From a gamma proteobacterium symbiont of Taylorina sp. (GTDB taxonomy: Bacteria; Pseudomonadota; Gammaproteobacteria; GRL18): a stretch of 64,000 bases of DNA. Made by a program: the position numbers and the translations under genes. Below are positions 27,265 through 37,529 of the stretch, piece by piece. How positions within the stretch are numbered: the first letter of the stretch is position 1; every line of letters begins with the position of its first letter. The notes under the pieces were generated by a model, which was given only the letters and a program-made list of their open reading frames with translations, searched no databases and was not told the DNA's origin. The DNA is taken from contig JAHXIV010000013.1 in NCBI GenBank assembly GCA_025655455.1, forward strand, positions 1-64,000, given 5' to 3'.

Positions 27265-28152
27265 ATGCTTCCTATACTCTTTGATACCAATTTAAAAAGC
27301 TTGCCCTTAATCCACCGTGGAAAGGTCAGGGATATCTATGCTGTAGGGAATGATCATATGCTGATTATCACCACCGACAGGCTCTCTGCATTTGATGTGA
27401 TATTACCGACACCTATTCCGCAAAAAGGGGCTATTTTAACTCAGGTCGCCAATTTCTGGTTTGATTTTTTCAGCGGGACAATCCCTAATCAAGTATCAGA
27501 TATGTCACTGGCTGATGCAATTCCTGACAGCACAGAAAGAGCTCTTGTTGAAGGCAGGGCTGTGGTGGTCAAGAAACTTAAGGCGCTTCCCATTGAAGCC
27601 ATTGTACGCGGTTATATTATTGGTTCCGGCTGGAAAGATTATCAGAACAACGGCTCAGTCTGTGGTATTAAACTCCCTGAAAAGTTACAATTAGCCGCTC
27701 AACTACCGCAAGCAATTTACACTCCATCCAGTAAAGCAGCCGTTGGTGAACATGATGAAAATATCAATTTTGAAGCTACTGTTAACATAGTTGGTGAAGA
27801 TCTGGCACAACAGATTAAAGAATTTAGTCTTCAACTTTATTCTGAAGCTGCTGCCTACGCACTGCCCAGAGGCATTATTATTGCTGATACAAAATTTGAA
27901 TTCGGCGTTGATAGTGATAACAGACTGACCTTGATTGATGAAGTTTTAACACCCGATTCATCCCGTTTCTGGCTGGCAGACACCTATCGGCCTGGCTCCA
28001 GCCCACAGAGTTTTGATAAACAATATGTACGGGATTACTTAGAAACACTAGATTGGGATAAAACAGCACCCGGGCCGGAATTGCCGGATGAAATTGTGAG
28101 AAATACCGCTGAGAAATATACTGAAGCCTTGCAGAGATTGACCAGGGCTTAA
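27265..28152 (+). CDS. purC: Phosphoribosylaminoimidazole-succinocarboxamide synthase
   Basis: 295 residues of the longer SAICAR synthase form. Motifs: HRGKVRDIY at the N-terminus, ITTDRLSAFDV, VVVKKLKALPIEAIVRGYI and DTKFEFG...LTLIDEVLTPDSSRFW. It joins aspartate to CAIR in purine synthesis. purE and purK, the preceding steps, lie about 4-5 kb downstream on the opposite strand. It begins 237 bases after the kinase remnant; that spacer holds no gene I can support. Confidence 0.95.
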   Translation: MLPILFDTNLKSLPLIHRGKVRDIYAVGNDHMLIITTDRLSAFDVILPTPIPQKGAILTQVANFWFDFFSGTIPNQVSDMSLADAIPDSTERALVEGRAVVVKKLKALPIEAIVRGYIIGSGWKDYQNNGSVCGIKLPEKLQLAAQLPQAIYTPSSKAAVGEHDENINFEATVNIVGEDLAQQIKEFSLQLYSEAAAYALPRGIIIADTKFEFGVDSDNRLTLIDEVLTPDSSRFWLADTYRPGSSPQSFDKQYVRDYLETLDWDKTAPGPELPDEIVRNTAEKYTEALQRLTRA

Positions 28153-28183
28153 ACTTAGAAAACTTATAGAGACTTATCAAACA

Positions 28184-29512
28184 ATGAATTTTGAAAAAAT
28201 AGCTTTACAGGTTCCAGAAATTTTATTACCAAACAAAGATGTAGATTTACACAAATGGTCTGTCGTCGCCTGTGATCAATATACTTCACAAGCTGATTAC
28301 TGGTCTGAAGTTAAAGAGACAGCAGGCACAGCACCCTCTACTTTAAAGATGATATTTCCTGAAGTTTTTTTAGAGGATAGTGATGGCGATCAACGCATAA
28401 AAAATATTAACAGCACCATGCAGCAGTACCTGGATGATAATATTTTAACGCCTATGCCGAATAAGGGCTTTGTTCTGATCGACAGAAAAACCTCTCAGAC
28501 CCCCTCTCGTAAAGGACTGGTTGTCGCTATAGATTTAGAACAATACGATTTTAACAAGGGTTCACAAACCCTGATCCGTGCCACAGAAGGCACTATTGTT
28601 GATCGTTTGCCGCCTCGAATTAAAGTTCGCCAGGATGCCGCTATAGAATTACCTCATATTATGGTTTTAATTGATGATCCACAAAAAAGTGTAATTGAAC
28701 CGCTGTTTGATAAAAACCCTGAACTGCTTTATGACGTTGAGTTAATGATGGATAGTGGACAGACCAAAGGCTATGCCATTGATACAGCAGAGCTCATTCA
28801 ACAGGTTGCTGATGCGCTGGAACATCTGGCCTCACCAGAGTTTTTTACTAAAAAATACAATGCTGAAGGTAAAGATGTTCTGCTCTATGCCATGGGTGAT
28901 GGTAACCATTCTTTAGCAACAGCCAAATCCATATGGGAAACAATTAAGGCTGATGCATTGGATCCAAATTCTGTAATGGATGATCCAGCACGTTATGCAT
29001 TGGTTGAACTGGTTAATATCCATGATGCCGGTCTGCAATTCGAGCCGATTCATCGCATCATATTTAATGTACAGCCGCAACAATTACTGAGTGATATGCA
29101 GGCTCATTTTTCCGACTGCACTATACACCGTTTTGAAAATGAAGCTGAGATGAAAACTGAGGCAAAATCAGCAGATAGTGAACAGGTTCATATTGTACCG
29201 TTTAATGATGCTGCAGGTTATGGTTATATTCAAATCAAAAATCCTGAATTCACCCTGGAACTGGCCACTCTAGAATCATTTTTAAATGACTATCTGGATA
29301 AAAACGGGGGTAAAGTTGATTTCATTCATGGTGATGAAGTAGTACGTGAACTGGGCATTAAAGCAGGCAATATGGGATTTTTCTTCCCTCCAATTTCAAA
29401 ACATAGTCTGTTCAAAACCATTATTTTTGATGGTGCCTTACCCAGAAAAACATTTTCCATGGGCGAAGCAGATGAAAAGCGCTTTTATCTGGAAGCACGA
29501 AAAATAAAATAA
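28184..29512 (+). CDS. DUF1015 family protein
   Basis: 442 residues. Recognised as DUF1015 from WSVVACDQYTSQADYW near the N-terminus, the central AMGDGNHSLATAK (the family's conserved His-containing loop) and the C-terminal FFFPPISKHSLFK. No membrane segment. The conserved DGNHS loop resembles the catalytic region of ParB-like free-serine kinases, but activity is not established for this type. It follows purC by 31 bases and is probably in the same transcript. Confidence 0.85.
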   Translation: MNFEKIALQVPEILLPNKDVDLHKWSVVACDQYTSQADYWSEVKETAGTAPSTLKMIFPEVFLEDSDGDQRIKNINSTMQQYLDDNILTPMPNKGFVLIDRKTSQTPSRKGLVVAIDLEQYDFNKGSQTLIRATEGTIVDRLPPRIKVRQDAAIELPHIMVLIDDPQKSVIEPLFDKNPELLYDVELMMDSGQTKGYAIDTAELIQQVADALEHLASPEFFTKKYNAEGKDVLLYAMGDGNHSLATAKSIWETIKADALDPNSVMDDPARYALVELVNIHDAGLQFEPIHRIIFNVQPQQLLSDMQAHFSDCTIHRFENEAEMKTEAKSADSEQVHIVPFNDAAGYGYIQIKNPEFTLELATLESFLNDYLDKNGGKVDFIHGDEVVRELGIKAGNMGFFFPPISKHSLFKTIIFDGALPRKTFSMGEADEKRFYLEARKIK

Positions 29513-29535
29513 TGGCTAATCAATCAAGGTGACTA

Positions 29536-30630
29536 ATGTTTGCAAAACACAGTTGTAATTTAAAACCAACAGAGTCGTATATACGCTTTTTTTTAGCCTC
29601 AATGATTCTTGTATATGCTTTCTTGAATACTTCTATTGTTGCGGCAATTGTTAGTCTTTTTTTATATTTTACTGCCTCTCATAAATTTTGCTTTGTTTAT
29701 TATTTTTTTAAAATCAATGAAAAGTATAGTTTAAAAAACTACTATATCTCTTTTTTGCCCAGGCATAATCCTTCGGCTGTGTTTATTTTTAATAATACAG
29801 GTGAGATGACTTTCAATAATTGTGCAGCAGAAAAAAACTTTATTGATATAAAAACAGTCAAAGATATAGGGATAAATAATTACCAAATAATTATAGAACA
29901 GAATAAAAGTGAATTAATTATGTTTGAATGCTGTCAAAAAAATTATCAAATTGATATTAAAGGCATTGCTGAAGAACAGCTGTTATTAGCTTATCTAACT
30001 GATGTAACAGAACTGCTTGAATTAAATGCTGCGATAGAAGAAACACAGCGTGAAGTTATTTATGCCATGGGTGAGATAGGAGAAACACGATCCAAAGAAA
30101 CTGGTAGTCATGTTAAAAGAGTTGCTCTTTATTCCGAAACTCTGGCACTGCTCTATGGCCTGCCGATTAAAGAAGCGGAACTATTAAAAATGGCCAGCCC
30201 TATGCATGATATTGGTAAGGTTGGTATCCCTGATAATATCCTGAATGCTCCGAGGAAGCTGACTGTTGATGAATTCGAAATAATGAAAAATCATGCAAAG
30301 TTGGGCTATGAGATGTTAAAAAGCTCCAATAAACCCATTTTACAGGCGGCCGCAACAGTGGCTCATGAACATCATGAGAAGTTTGACGGCAATGGCTATC
30401 CACAAGGACTCAGTGGTGAAAACATCCATATTTATGGCCGTATTACTGCAGTCGCTGATGTATTTGATGCCCTGGGTTCTGATCGGGTTTATAAAAAAGC
30501 CTGGGAGCTGGATGATATATTAAAACTTTTTCAAAATGAAAGCGCTAAACATTTTGATCCCAAATTAGTCACTTTATTTCTCGATAATTTAGACAGCTTT
30601 TTAAGCATTCGTGATGCCTATCAGGATTAA
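29536..30630 (+). CDS. HD-GYP c-di-GMP phosphodiesterase with membrane anchor
   Basis: 364 residues: an N-terminal pair of hydrophobic segments (about 14-55) resembling DUF2892, a divergent PAS-like region (about 75-165) and a complete HD-GYP domain (about 175-355). GSHVKRVALYSE, MHDIGKVGIPD, HEHHEKFDGNGYPQGL and ITAVADVFDAL carry the metal ligands and GYP motif. It should hydrolyse c-di-GMP at the inner membrane. It begins 23 bases after the DUF1015 gene, with AAGGTGA upstream. It is convergent with trmO, overlapping by four bases. Confidence 0.9.
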   Translation: MFAKHSCNLKPTESYIRFFLASMILVYAFLNTSIVAAIVSLFLYFTASHKFCFVYYFFKINEKYSLKNYYISFLPRHNPSAVFIFNNTGEMTFNNCAAEKNFIDIKTVKDIGINNYQIIIEQNKSELIMFECCQKNYQIDIKGIAEEQLLLAYLTDVTELLELNAAIEETQREVIYAMGEIGETRSKETGSHVKRVALYSETLALLYGLPIKEAELLKMASPMHDIGKVGIPDNILNAPRKLTVDEFEIMKNHAKLGYEMLKSSNKPILQAAATVAHEHHEKFDGNGYPQGLSGENIHIYGRITAVADVFDALGSDRVYKKAWELDDILKLFQNESAKHFDPKLVTLFLDNLDSFLSIRDAYQD

Positions 30631-31322
30631 CTCTTCAAACTGATGACTTCAACCTGATTGCCATCAATTCTCCATGTCAGATCATAATCATAGACTCTGG
30701 TTGAATAGGATTTTTCTATATTTTTAAAATAATAGGGTCGATGATCAATGGCTAATAATTGTTGAATAAATTGCCTGATATGAGGATATTTTTTACTCGC
30801 CTGTTCACATTCTTTTTCTGCCTGTTGTGAAAATAAGACTGCAAATAAATTCTCTTTGATCTGATCGGTAAAACCTCCCCTGGCATCAGCAATACTATCG
30901 CTATAAGGAACATAGGGCTTGATATCAATAATAGGTGTATTGTCCAGTAAATCAGCCCCTTTGATATGAATAAACAACTGAGCACCTTTTTGTTCAATAC
31001 TCTCTATTTCAACCAGTGATAGACCAATTGGATTGGGACGAAAACTGGCACGGGTTGCAAACACACCAAAACGCTGTTTACCATCCAGTCTGGGCGGTTT
31101 AACCGTTGCACTCCAGCCTTTATCCACATGACGATGAAAAATAAAACTAAGCCATAAATGAGAAAAATCTTCCAGTCCTCTAACGGCATCAATCTCATTA
31201 TAGGGAGGATAAAGTTCAATAGAAGCCGTAGCCGCCGTCACCAGACGGGCTTGTCTGGGAATCGCAAATTTATCTTTATAACAGGAGTGTACGACACCTA
31301 TTTCATTGATAGTATATTGCAC
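30627..31322 (-). CDS. trmO: tRNA threonylcarbamoyladenosine37 N6-methyltransferase
   Basis: 231 residues, matching E. coli TrmO (YaeB/TsaA). The N-terminal beta-barrel carries IGVVHSCYKDKFAIPRQ, GLEDFSHLWLSFIFH, GVFATRASFRPNPIGLSLV and DIKPYVPYSDS, all diagnostic. A C-terminal dimerisation domain follows. It methylates t6A37 in tRNA-Thr. It ends inside the end of the HD-GYP gene. Confidence 0.92.
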   Translation of the reverse strand: MQYTINEIGVVHSCYKDKFAIPRQARLVTAATASIELYPPYNEIDAVRGLEDFSHLWLSFIFHRHVDKGWSATVKPPRLDGKQRFGVFATRASFRPNPIGLSLVEIESIEQKGAQLFIHIKGADLLDNTPIIDIKPYVPYSDSIADARGGFTDQIKENLFAVLFSQQAEKECEQASKKYPHIRQFIQQLLAIDHRPYYFKNIEKSYSTRVYDYDLTWRIDGNQVEVISLKS

Positions 31323-31351
31323 TTTGGCTCATTTTATTCTGTTTACAAGGG

Positions 31352-32482
31352 TCAGGGTTTGGGCAAAGCATTAGCCAAACGGCGTGTTTCTTCTAATAAT
31401 TCAACAGTTGAATTACCCAGACAGGTAAAATGTCCCATCTTGCGTCCAGCTCTGGCTTCGCGTTTTCCATATAAATGTAACTTAACATCCGGATTGGAAA
31501 GCAGCTGTGACCAGTCAGGTTCACCGTTAGACCAGATATCCCCGAGAATATTAAACATTACCACCGGTGATAATAAATCCACACTACCGGCAGGCAGCCC
31601 ACACAGCATCCTGACCTGCTGTTCAAACTGAGATGTTTTGCAGGCATCAATAGTATAGTGTCCACTATTATGCGGCCTTGGTGCCACTTCATTGATGAGC
31701 AGACGATCATCAATAGTATGGAAAAATTCAACAGCCATCACTCCGCAATAGTCCATTTTTTCTGAAAATACAGAGGCTTCATTAATTGCTCTATCCAGAA
31801 TTCGTTTTGATAATAAACTAGGCACTGCCGTATATTCAAGAATACCATTCACATGATGATTTTCACCCACAGGATAACAGGCAATCTTCCCTTCTGTACC
31901 ACGTGCCAATACAACAGAAACTTCAGTTTTTAAACTGATTTTTTCTTCTAATACACAATGCACTGAACCCATCGATTCAAAAGCAGCAATAGCTTCATCA
32001 AGATTATTAACAATTGCCTGACCTTTACCATCATATCCAAAACTGGCCACTTTTAAGATGGCAGTCGTCCCTATCTGCGTTAAAGCAAAATCCAGATCAT
32101 CTTTATCATAAATAGGGAAAAAACGCGCTGTTTCAAAACCATTATCAGCCAGAAAAGTTTTCTCAACTATACGATTCTGTGCAATTTCTACAGCGGCAGA
32201 AGAGGGACGGACGGGGACTGATTGTTCCAGTTTTTTTAAAGTTGATGCAGGAATATTTTCAAACTCGGTGGTAACGGCATCACAATTATTCATTAATTGC
32301 TCTAAAGCCCATTGATCACTATAAGAAGCATGAATATGCTCATCTGCAATCCTGCCGGCGGGACTATCCGGATCCGGATCAAGCACAATGACATGATAAC
32401 CCATTGCATGCGCCGCCATGACAAACATTCTTCCCAACTGCCCGCCACCGAGCATACCTAAAGTTTTGCCTGGTAGAATCAT
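31352..32482 (-). CDS. purK: N5-carboxyaminoimidazole ribonucleotide synthase
   Basis: 376 residues starting MILPGKTLGMLGGGQLGRM; the ATG at 32482 has GAGGT upstream and is preferred over one 30 bases earlier. ATP-grasp features include LKVASFGYDGKGQ, VLEEKISLKTEVSV, EFFHTIDDRLLINEVAPRPHNSGH and the closing KMGHFTCLG. It carboxylates AIR at the expense of ATP; PurE then rearranges the product. purE lies upstream with a 133-base spacer, so an operon is likely. Confidence 0.95.
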   Translation of the reverse strand: MILPGKTLGMLGGGQLGRMFVMAAHAMGYHVIVLDPDPDSPAGRIADEHIHASYSDQWALEQLMNNCDAVTTEFENIPASTLKKLEQSVPVRPSSAAVEIAQNRIVEKTFLADNGFETARFFPIYDKDDLDFALTQIGTTAILKVASFGYDGKGQAIVNNLDEAIAAFESMGSVHCVLEEKISLKTEVSVVLARGTEGKIACYPVGENHHVNGILEYTAVPSLLSKRILDRAINEASVFSEKMDYCGVMAVEFFHTIDDRLLINEVAPRPHNSGHYTIDACKTSQFEQQVRMLCGLPAGSVDLLSPVVMFNILGDIWSNGEPDWSQLLSNPDVKLHLYGKREARAGRKMGHFTCLGNSTVELLEETRRLANALPKP

Positions 32483-32615
32483 AATAAATACCTCTAAACT
32501 ATACACATACATCCACCTAATTAACTAGCCATAATTATTTTCTGAAAATCAGGCTCTGCTTATAATCAGAAAATAAACATGGCTAATTAATTATGTGAAA
32601 AACTATAGGCTAATT

Positions 32616-33110
32616 TTAACAGGGTAATTCCATCGCTAAAACAGTTTGTGCCTGTTTTTCTCTAAATGCCTGTAGTTTATCAGCTATTGAATGATCTTCA
32701 ATAGATAAAAGAGAGGCCGCATACAACCCTGCATTAGCCGCACCGGCTTCACCAATGGCAAAAGTAGCCACCGGAATACCTTTTGGCATTTGCACAATAG
32801 ACAATAATGAATCCATACCCTTCAAATAACGTGAATTGACTGGCACACCTAAAATAGGCAGAGTGGTTTTAGCCGCCAGCATGCCCGGCAAATGTGCCGC
32901 ACCACCTGCCCCGGCAATAATACATTTTAAACCACGCTCACGCGCCTGTTCTGCATATTGATATAACAAATCAGGTGTCCGATGTGCTGAAACTACTTTG
33001 GCTTCAAAAGGAATATCAAAATCTTCCAGTTGCTGACAAGTATTTTTCATTACTTCCCAATCACTATTACTGCCCATTACTACGCCCACTACGGGGGATT
33101 TATTACTCAT
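32616..33110 (-). CDS. purE: N5-CAIR mutase (phosphoribosylaminoimidazole carboxylase, catalytic subunit)
   Basis: 164 residues. Class I PurE motifs: [25 protein letters not shown] (catalytic His), [17 protein letters not shown] and [22 protein letters not shown]. It acts with PurK. An inverted-repeat element lies immediately upstream, so the purE promoter must lie in or beyond that element. Confidence 0.95.
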   Translation of the reverse strand: MSNKSPVVGVVMGSNSDWEVMKNTCQQLEDFDIPFEAKVVSAHRTPDLLYQYAEQARERGLKCIIAGAGGAAHLPGMLAAKTTLPILGVPVNSRYLKGMDSLLSIVQMPKGIPVATFAIGEAGAANAGLYAASLLSIEDHSIADKLQAFREKQAQTVLAMELPC

Positions 33111-33139
33111 TTATTTTTACCACTTATAATATATAAATC

Positions 33140-33259
33140 GTGGCAATGGAGGTATGGAATATTTTCCATGGGACGCTTCAAGCACATCCATGTATCGCTC
33201 AATCTCGCCATCCCTGGCTTGAAAAGCCTCTGGAAAATATGCCATACATCCATTGCCAC
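33140..33259. repeat. MITE-like 120-bp inverted-repeat element
   Basis: The terminal arms of 29 bases (33140-33168 and 33231-33259) are complementary at all but about two positions; each starts GTGGCAATGGA from the outside. The interior contains GGGACGCTTCAAGCACAT, which shares most of its sequence with the palindrome at 47151-47191. No coding capacity. It lies just upstream of purE. The structure suggests a non-autonomous mobile repeat; a target duplication was not evident. Confidence 0.7.
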
Positions 33260-33454
33260 TACCAGTTGTATTTATGTTGATTTAAGATCAAGAACAATCC
33301 TCTTAAACCAAAAACATTGCCTCCTAACGTTCACTAGTCTTCATTAGGGGAAGATTATAGTAAAGGATGTTTTTGATCTGGGACAGCATAATTAGCAACA
33401 TATGACATAAGAGTGATGAGTCTTATATATTTATAATCCTCATCTATATAAACT

Positions 33455-33479
33455 AAAAAAGGACGGTAATACCGTCCTT
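33455..33479 (-). terminator. Rho-independent terminator of the fba cluster
   Basis: On the minus strand AAGGACGG-TATTA-CCGTCCTT is followed by a T run. It begins about 50 bases after the fba stop. It probably ends the tkt-gap-pgk-pyk-fba transcription unit. Confidence 0.85.
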
Positions 33480-33531
33480 CTTCATAATTAGAGAGACCTG
33501 AATCCCTCTAATCTTTAACTATTAATCCTGA

Positions 33532-34596
33532 TTAAGAAACCTTAGGATCAAGTTCACCACTTGCATAACGACCAATCATTGTTTCCATTGGAATTATTTT
33601 AATTTTTGAAGCATGTCCGGCAGCACCAAATGCCTCATAACGTGCTTTACAAATATCTTTCATTCCAGCTGTTGCCGCTTTAAGAAATTTACGTGGATCG
33701 AAGTTTGATGTATTTTCAGCCATAAATTTACGCACTGCACCAGTAGAAGCCATACGTAAATCTGTATCAATGTTCACCTTACGAACACCATTTCTGATAC
33801 CTTCAACGATTTCATCAACTGGAACACCATAGGTCTGACCCATGTCACCACCATAGTTGTTAATAATTTCTAACCAGTCCTGCGGAACCGAAGAAGAGCC
33901 ATGCATCACTAAATGAGTATCCGGAATACGCTTGTTAATTTCAACGATACGATCGATACGTAATACATCACCTTCTGGTTCTTTAGTGAACTTATAAGCA
34001 CCGTGTGAAGTACCGATAGCAATGGCAAGAGCATCAACTCCTGTTTGCTTAACAAATTGAGCTGCTTCTTCAGGATCAGTTAATAACTGATCCATATCTA
34101 ATTTGCCTTCAGCACCGTGACCATCTTCTTCACCCATCATGCCGGTTTCTAGTGAACCTAAACAACCCAGTTCGCCTTCAACAGAAACACCACCAGCATG
34201 AGCCATTTTAACTACTTCAAGTGTTGTGTTGACATTGTATTCAAAGCTTGAAGGAGTTTTCATATCTGCCATCAATGAACCATCCATCATCACTGATGTA
34301 AAACCAGACTGGATAGAACGTAAACAAACCGCTGGCTCAGAACCATGATCCTGGTGCATTACAATAGGAATATGAGGATACATTTCTACTGCAGCTTCAA
34401 TTAAATGACGCAAGAATGGTTCGCCTGCATAAGAACGTGCACCTGCTGAACCCTGCATAATAACAGGAGAGTCTGTCTCATCTGCAGCTTGCATGATAGC
34501 ATGAACCTGCTCCATATTGTTTACATTAAATGCTGGTAGACCAAAGCTGTTTTCAGCAGCATAGTCCAGTAATTGACGCATAGAAATTAAGGCCAT
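33532..34596 (-). CDS. fba: Class II fructose-bisphosphate aldolase (Calvin-cycle subtype)
   Basis: 354 residues, the longer class II subtype common in Calvin-cycle operons (CbbA). Metal ligands and active-site segments are [34 protein letters not shown] and [10 protein letters not shown]. It condenses DHAP with glyceraldehyde-3-phosphate (or erythrose-4-phosphate). Last gene of the cluster and followed by a strong terminator. AGGAGAG precedes the start (seen on the minus strand next to 34604). Confidence 0.95.
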   Translation of the reverse strand: MALISMRQLLDYAAENSFGLPAFNVNNMEQVHAIMQAADETDSPVIMQGSAGARSYAGEPFLRHLIEAAVEMYPHIPIVMHQDHGSEPAVCLRSIQSGFTSVMMDGSLMADMKTPSSFEYNVNTTLEVVKMAHAGGVSVEGELGCLGSLETGMMGEEDGHGAEGKLDMDQLLTDPEEAAQFVKQTGVDALAIAIGTSHGAYKFTKEPEGDVLRIDRIVEINKRIPDTHLVMHGSSSVPQDWLEIINNYGGDMGQTYGVPVDEIVEGIRNGVRKVNIDTDLRMASTGAVRKFMAENTSNFDPRKFLKAATAGMKDICKARYEAFGAAGHASKIKIIPMETMIGRYASGELDPKVS

Positions 34597-34614
34597 TTTC
34601 GGCTCTCCTGTCTT

Positions 34615-34656
34615 TTAAGTGTTAAGTATTAAGTATTAAGTATTAAGTATTAAGTA
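34615..34656. repeat. Heptanucleotide microsatellite TTAAGTA, six units
   Basis: Six consecutive 7-bp units between pyk and fba, the first with one change (TTAAGTG) and five perfect. It fills most of the 70-base spacer upstream of the fba ribosome site. Copy-number changes would alter pyk-fba spacing without changing any protein. Confidence 0.9.
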
Positions 34657-34666
34657 TTTAATTTTG

Positions 34667-36118
34667 TTATTGTTGGGGGCCAGGCTCTGCCAAATCACCA
34701 ACTTTAATTATTTTCAGGGCATTGGTTCCACCCATCACTCGGGTTAGATCTCCTTTGGTAATAATAACCAGATCACCATCTCTTACCGTACCGCGACGCA
34801 TTAATTCATCCACAATATCCTGATTTAAAATAGCGTGGTCATTGGTATCATGATCAAAGCTCACCGGAACAACGCCGCGATAAAGAGTGACTTTTCTGCG
34901 CGTCCCAAGATGACTTGTAAACGCAAAAATAGGAATACCCGAGCCAATTCTTGACATCCATAATGGCGTTGAACCTGTCTCAGTCAATGCTACAATTGCC
35001 TTCACTTTAAGATGATTGGCTGTATACATTGTGGACATAGAAATTGCTTCATCTATGTTTTTAAATTCTGTATGAATGCGATGATCCGATTGACTTACCT
35101 GCCGCTGCTTTTCTGCCTCACGACAAATTCGATCCATTGCTTTAATGGCCTTATCAGGAAACTTCCCAACTGCGGTTTCTGAAGAAAGCATCACCGCGTC
35201 TGTGCCATCCAGCACTGAATTAGCCACATCGAAAACTTCTGCTCTGGTAGGAACCTGATTCCTAACCATGGATTCCATCATTTGATTAGCAGTGATCACC
35301 ACCCGGTTCATGGTTCTGGCCAGACTGATCAAGCGTTTTTGTATGGGAGGTAAAGACGCATCGCCTATTTCCACACCTAGATTACCTCTGGCAAGCATAA
35401 TTGCATCAGAGGCTTCAATAATTTCTTCAATGCAATCCAGAGCTTCGGCTCGTTCAATCTTAGCAATAATACCGCCATGACCACCCGCCTTTTTGAATAA
35501 TGTTCTTACATTATCAATATCATCAGCACAGGTAATATAGGAAACAACCAGATAATCAGCATCCATTTGTGCCGCTATTTTTATATCAGTCTTATCTTTT
35601 TTACTGAGTTTGGGCGCTGAAAGACCACCGCCTAATAAATTAATCCATTTTCGATCAGAAAGCCTGCCGCCAACAACAATTCGACAAACTATTTCCTGTT
35701 TATCAACATGATCTACCCAAAAAGTAAGTCGACCATCATCGACCAGCAGGGTATCACCACGTTTTACATCTTTGACCAGCTCTTTATAGCTGATACCAAT
35801 ACGATGTTGATCACCCTTGCTTTTATCCAGAGCGGCATCAAAAGTAAACTGTTCGCCCTCAACCAATTCAACCGGGCCATCCCTAAAACGTTCAATGCGA
35901 ATTTTAGGTCCTTGTAAATCAGCTAAAATACCTACCTGATGTCCGTGTGATCTGGAACGGGAACGTAGTTTTTCAGCTCTTAACAAATGTTCTTCGGCCT
36001 TGCCATGGGCAAAATTAATACGTGCGACATCAATACCAGCTTCAATGATTTTATCCAAAACCTTGGGATCATCCGTAGCGGGTCCAAGTGTTGCCAGTAT
36101 CTTTGTCCGTCTAAACAT
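34667..36118 (-). CDS. pyk: Pyruvate kinase
   Basis: 483 residues. Motifs: TKILATLGPATDDP, VARINFAHGKAEEH, ILADLQGPKIRIERF, IIAKIERAEALD, MLARGNLGVEIG and ITANQMMESM (active site). It makes pyruvate and ATP from PEP. The C-terminal allosteric domain is present. It lies between pgk (28-base spacer) and fba. In autotrophs this gene often travels with cbb sugar-phosphate genes. Confidence 0.95.
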   Translation of the reverse strand: MFRRTKILATLGPATDDPKVLDKIIEAGIDVARINFAHGKAEEHLLRAEKLRSRSRSHGHQVGILADLQGPKIRIERFRDGPVELVEGEQFTFDAALDKSKGDQHRIGISYKELVKDVKRGDTLLVDDGRLTFWVDHVDKQEIVCRIVVGGRLSDRKWINLLGGGLSAPKLSKKDKTDIKIAAQMDADYLVVSYITCADDIDNVRTLFKKAGGHGGIIAKIERAEALDCIEEIIEASDAIMLARGNLGVEIGDASLPPIQKRLISLARTMNRVVITANQMMESMVRNQVPTRAEVFDVANSVLDGTDAVMLSSETAVGKFPDKAIKAMDRICREAEKQRQVSQSDHRIHTEFKNIDEAISMSTMYTANHLKVKAIVALTETGSTPLWMSRIGSGIPIFAFTSHLGTRRKVTLYRGVVPVSFDHDTNDHAILNQDIVDELMRRGTVRDGDLVIITKGDLTRVMGGTNALKIIKVGDLAEPGPQQ

Positions 36119-36146
36119 TCAATTTCCTGCTATTTATAATATTCCG

Positions 36147-37325
36147 CTAACCTTTGGCACGTTCTTCCAAAATTGCTACAGCTGGTAATTTTTTACCTTC
36201 CAGAAATTCAAGAAAAGCACCGCCACCAGTTGAGATATAAGAGACTTTATCTGAAATACCATATTTGTCAACAGCAGCCAGGGTATCACCACCGCCGGCA
36301 ATTGAAAATGCAGGTGAATTTGCAATGGCCATTGAAATAGCTTTCGTTCCTTCGCCAAATTGATCAAATTCAAAAACACCAACCGGACCATTCCAAACAA
36401 TCGTACCGGCATTTTGAATCACTTCTGCCAATGCTTCAGCACTTTCAGGACCAATATCAAAAATCATATCATCATCAGTCGCTTCATCAACACCTTTAAG
36501 TGTCGCTTCTGCTGTTTCTGCAAATTCTTTAGCACAAATAATGTCTGTTGGAACTGGTATATCACTACCACGAGCCTGAGCCGCAGCCTTTAACTTTTTA
36601 GCAGTTTCAACTAGATCTTCTTCATAGAGTGACTTACCGACATTATGCCCATCCGCTGCGATAAAGGTATTGGCAATACCACCACCAACAATCAACTGAT
36701 CAACGACTTTTGATAAAGATTCTAATACTGTTAATTTAGTAGATACTTTAGAGCCACCAACAATTGCGACCATTGGACGTGCCGGATTATCCAGTGCTTT
36801 GCCCAGGGCTTCTAATTCACCTGCTAATAATGGTCCTGCACATGCAGTAGCAGCGAATTGCGAGGGTCCATAAGTTGAACCCTGTGCGCGGTGAGCGGTA
36901 CCGAAAGCATCCATAACAAAAACATCACATAATGCAGCATATTTTTTAGCTAAATCTTCTGCATTTTTCTTTTCACCCACATTAAAGCGAACATTTTCTA
37001 ATAATACGACTTCGCCTGCTGCCACTTCAACACCACCAAGATAATCTTTTATCAGTCGAACTTCTTTGCCTAATAGCCCAGCCATGTGTTCTGCAACAGG
37101 TGCCATAGAGAATTCATCACTATATTCACCTTCTGTTGGACGACCCAGATGTGACATTACCATCACACTGGCACCGGCTTTTAATGCCAGTTCAATAGTC
37201 GGTAAAGAAGCTCTGATACGTTTATCTGATGAAACCTTGCCGTCTTTAATAGGCACATTTAAATCCTGACGGATTAATACACGTTTTCCAGATAAGTCCA
37301 AATCGGTCATTTTAATAACTGACAT
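36147..37325 (-). CDS. pgk: Phosphoglycerate kinase
   Basis: 392 residues, full length. [67 protein letters not shown] and [14 protein letters not shown] are all diagnostic. It interconverts 1,3-bisphosphoglycerate and 3-phosphoglycerate, the ATP-consuming direction in the Calvin cycle. It lies between gap and pyk, separated from gap by a 204-base spacer containing a palindrome. Confidence 0.96.
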   Translation of the reverse strand: MSVIKMTDLDLSGKRVLIRQDLNVPIKDGKVSSDKRIRASLPTIELALKAGASVMVMSHLGRPTEGEYSDEFSMAPVAEHMAGLLGKEVRLIKDYLGGVEVAAGEVVLLENVRFNVGEKKNAEDLAKKYAALCDVFVMDAFGTAHRAQGSTYGPSQFAATACAGPLLAGELEALGKALDNPARPMVAIVGGSKVSTKLTVLESLSKVVDQLIVGGGIANTFIAADGHNVGKSLYEEDLVETAKKLKAAAQARGSDIPVPTDIICAKEFAETAEATLKGVDEATDDDMIFDIGPESAEALAEVIQNAGTIVWNGPVGVFEFDQFGEGTKAISMAIANSPAFSIAGGGDTLAAVDKYGISDKVSYISTGGGAFLEFLEGKKLPAVAILEERAKG

Positions 37326-37454
37326 GTGAATTCCTCGTTTTTAATGATGTAAAATAATTATTATTTAAATAACTTCTTAAAGAACGGAAAAAATTATTTA
37401 GATAGTAACTTAAGAATATCCTCACACTGCCCCTCTCTCACAGAAATTCGGGGT

Positions 37455-37517
37455 CGGAGTCAAATGACATTACGACTGAGTAATTACTACACTCAGTGTT
37501 CAAATCATTTGACTCCG
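37455..37517. repeat. 63-bp nested palindrome between gap and pgk
   Basis: CGGAGTCAAATGA (37455-37467) and its exact complement (37505-37517) enclose an inner pair ACTGAGT/ACTCAGT. It begins 13 bases beyond the gap stop. There is no T-run on the gap-distal side. It may trim or stabilise the transcript between gap and pgk, or be a mobile palindromic repeat. Confidence 0.7.
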
Positions 37518-37529
37518 CCTCTGGGAACT

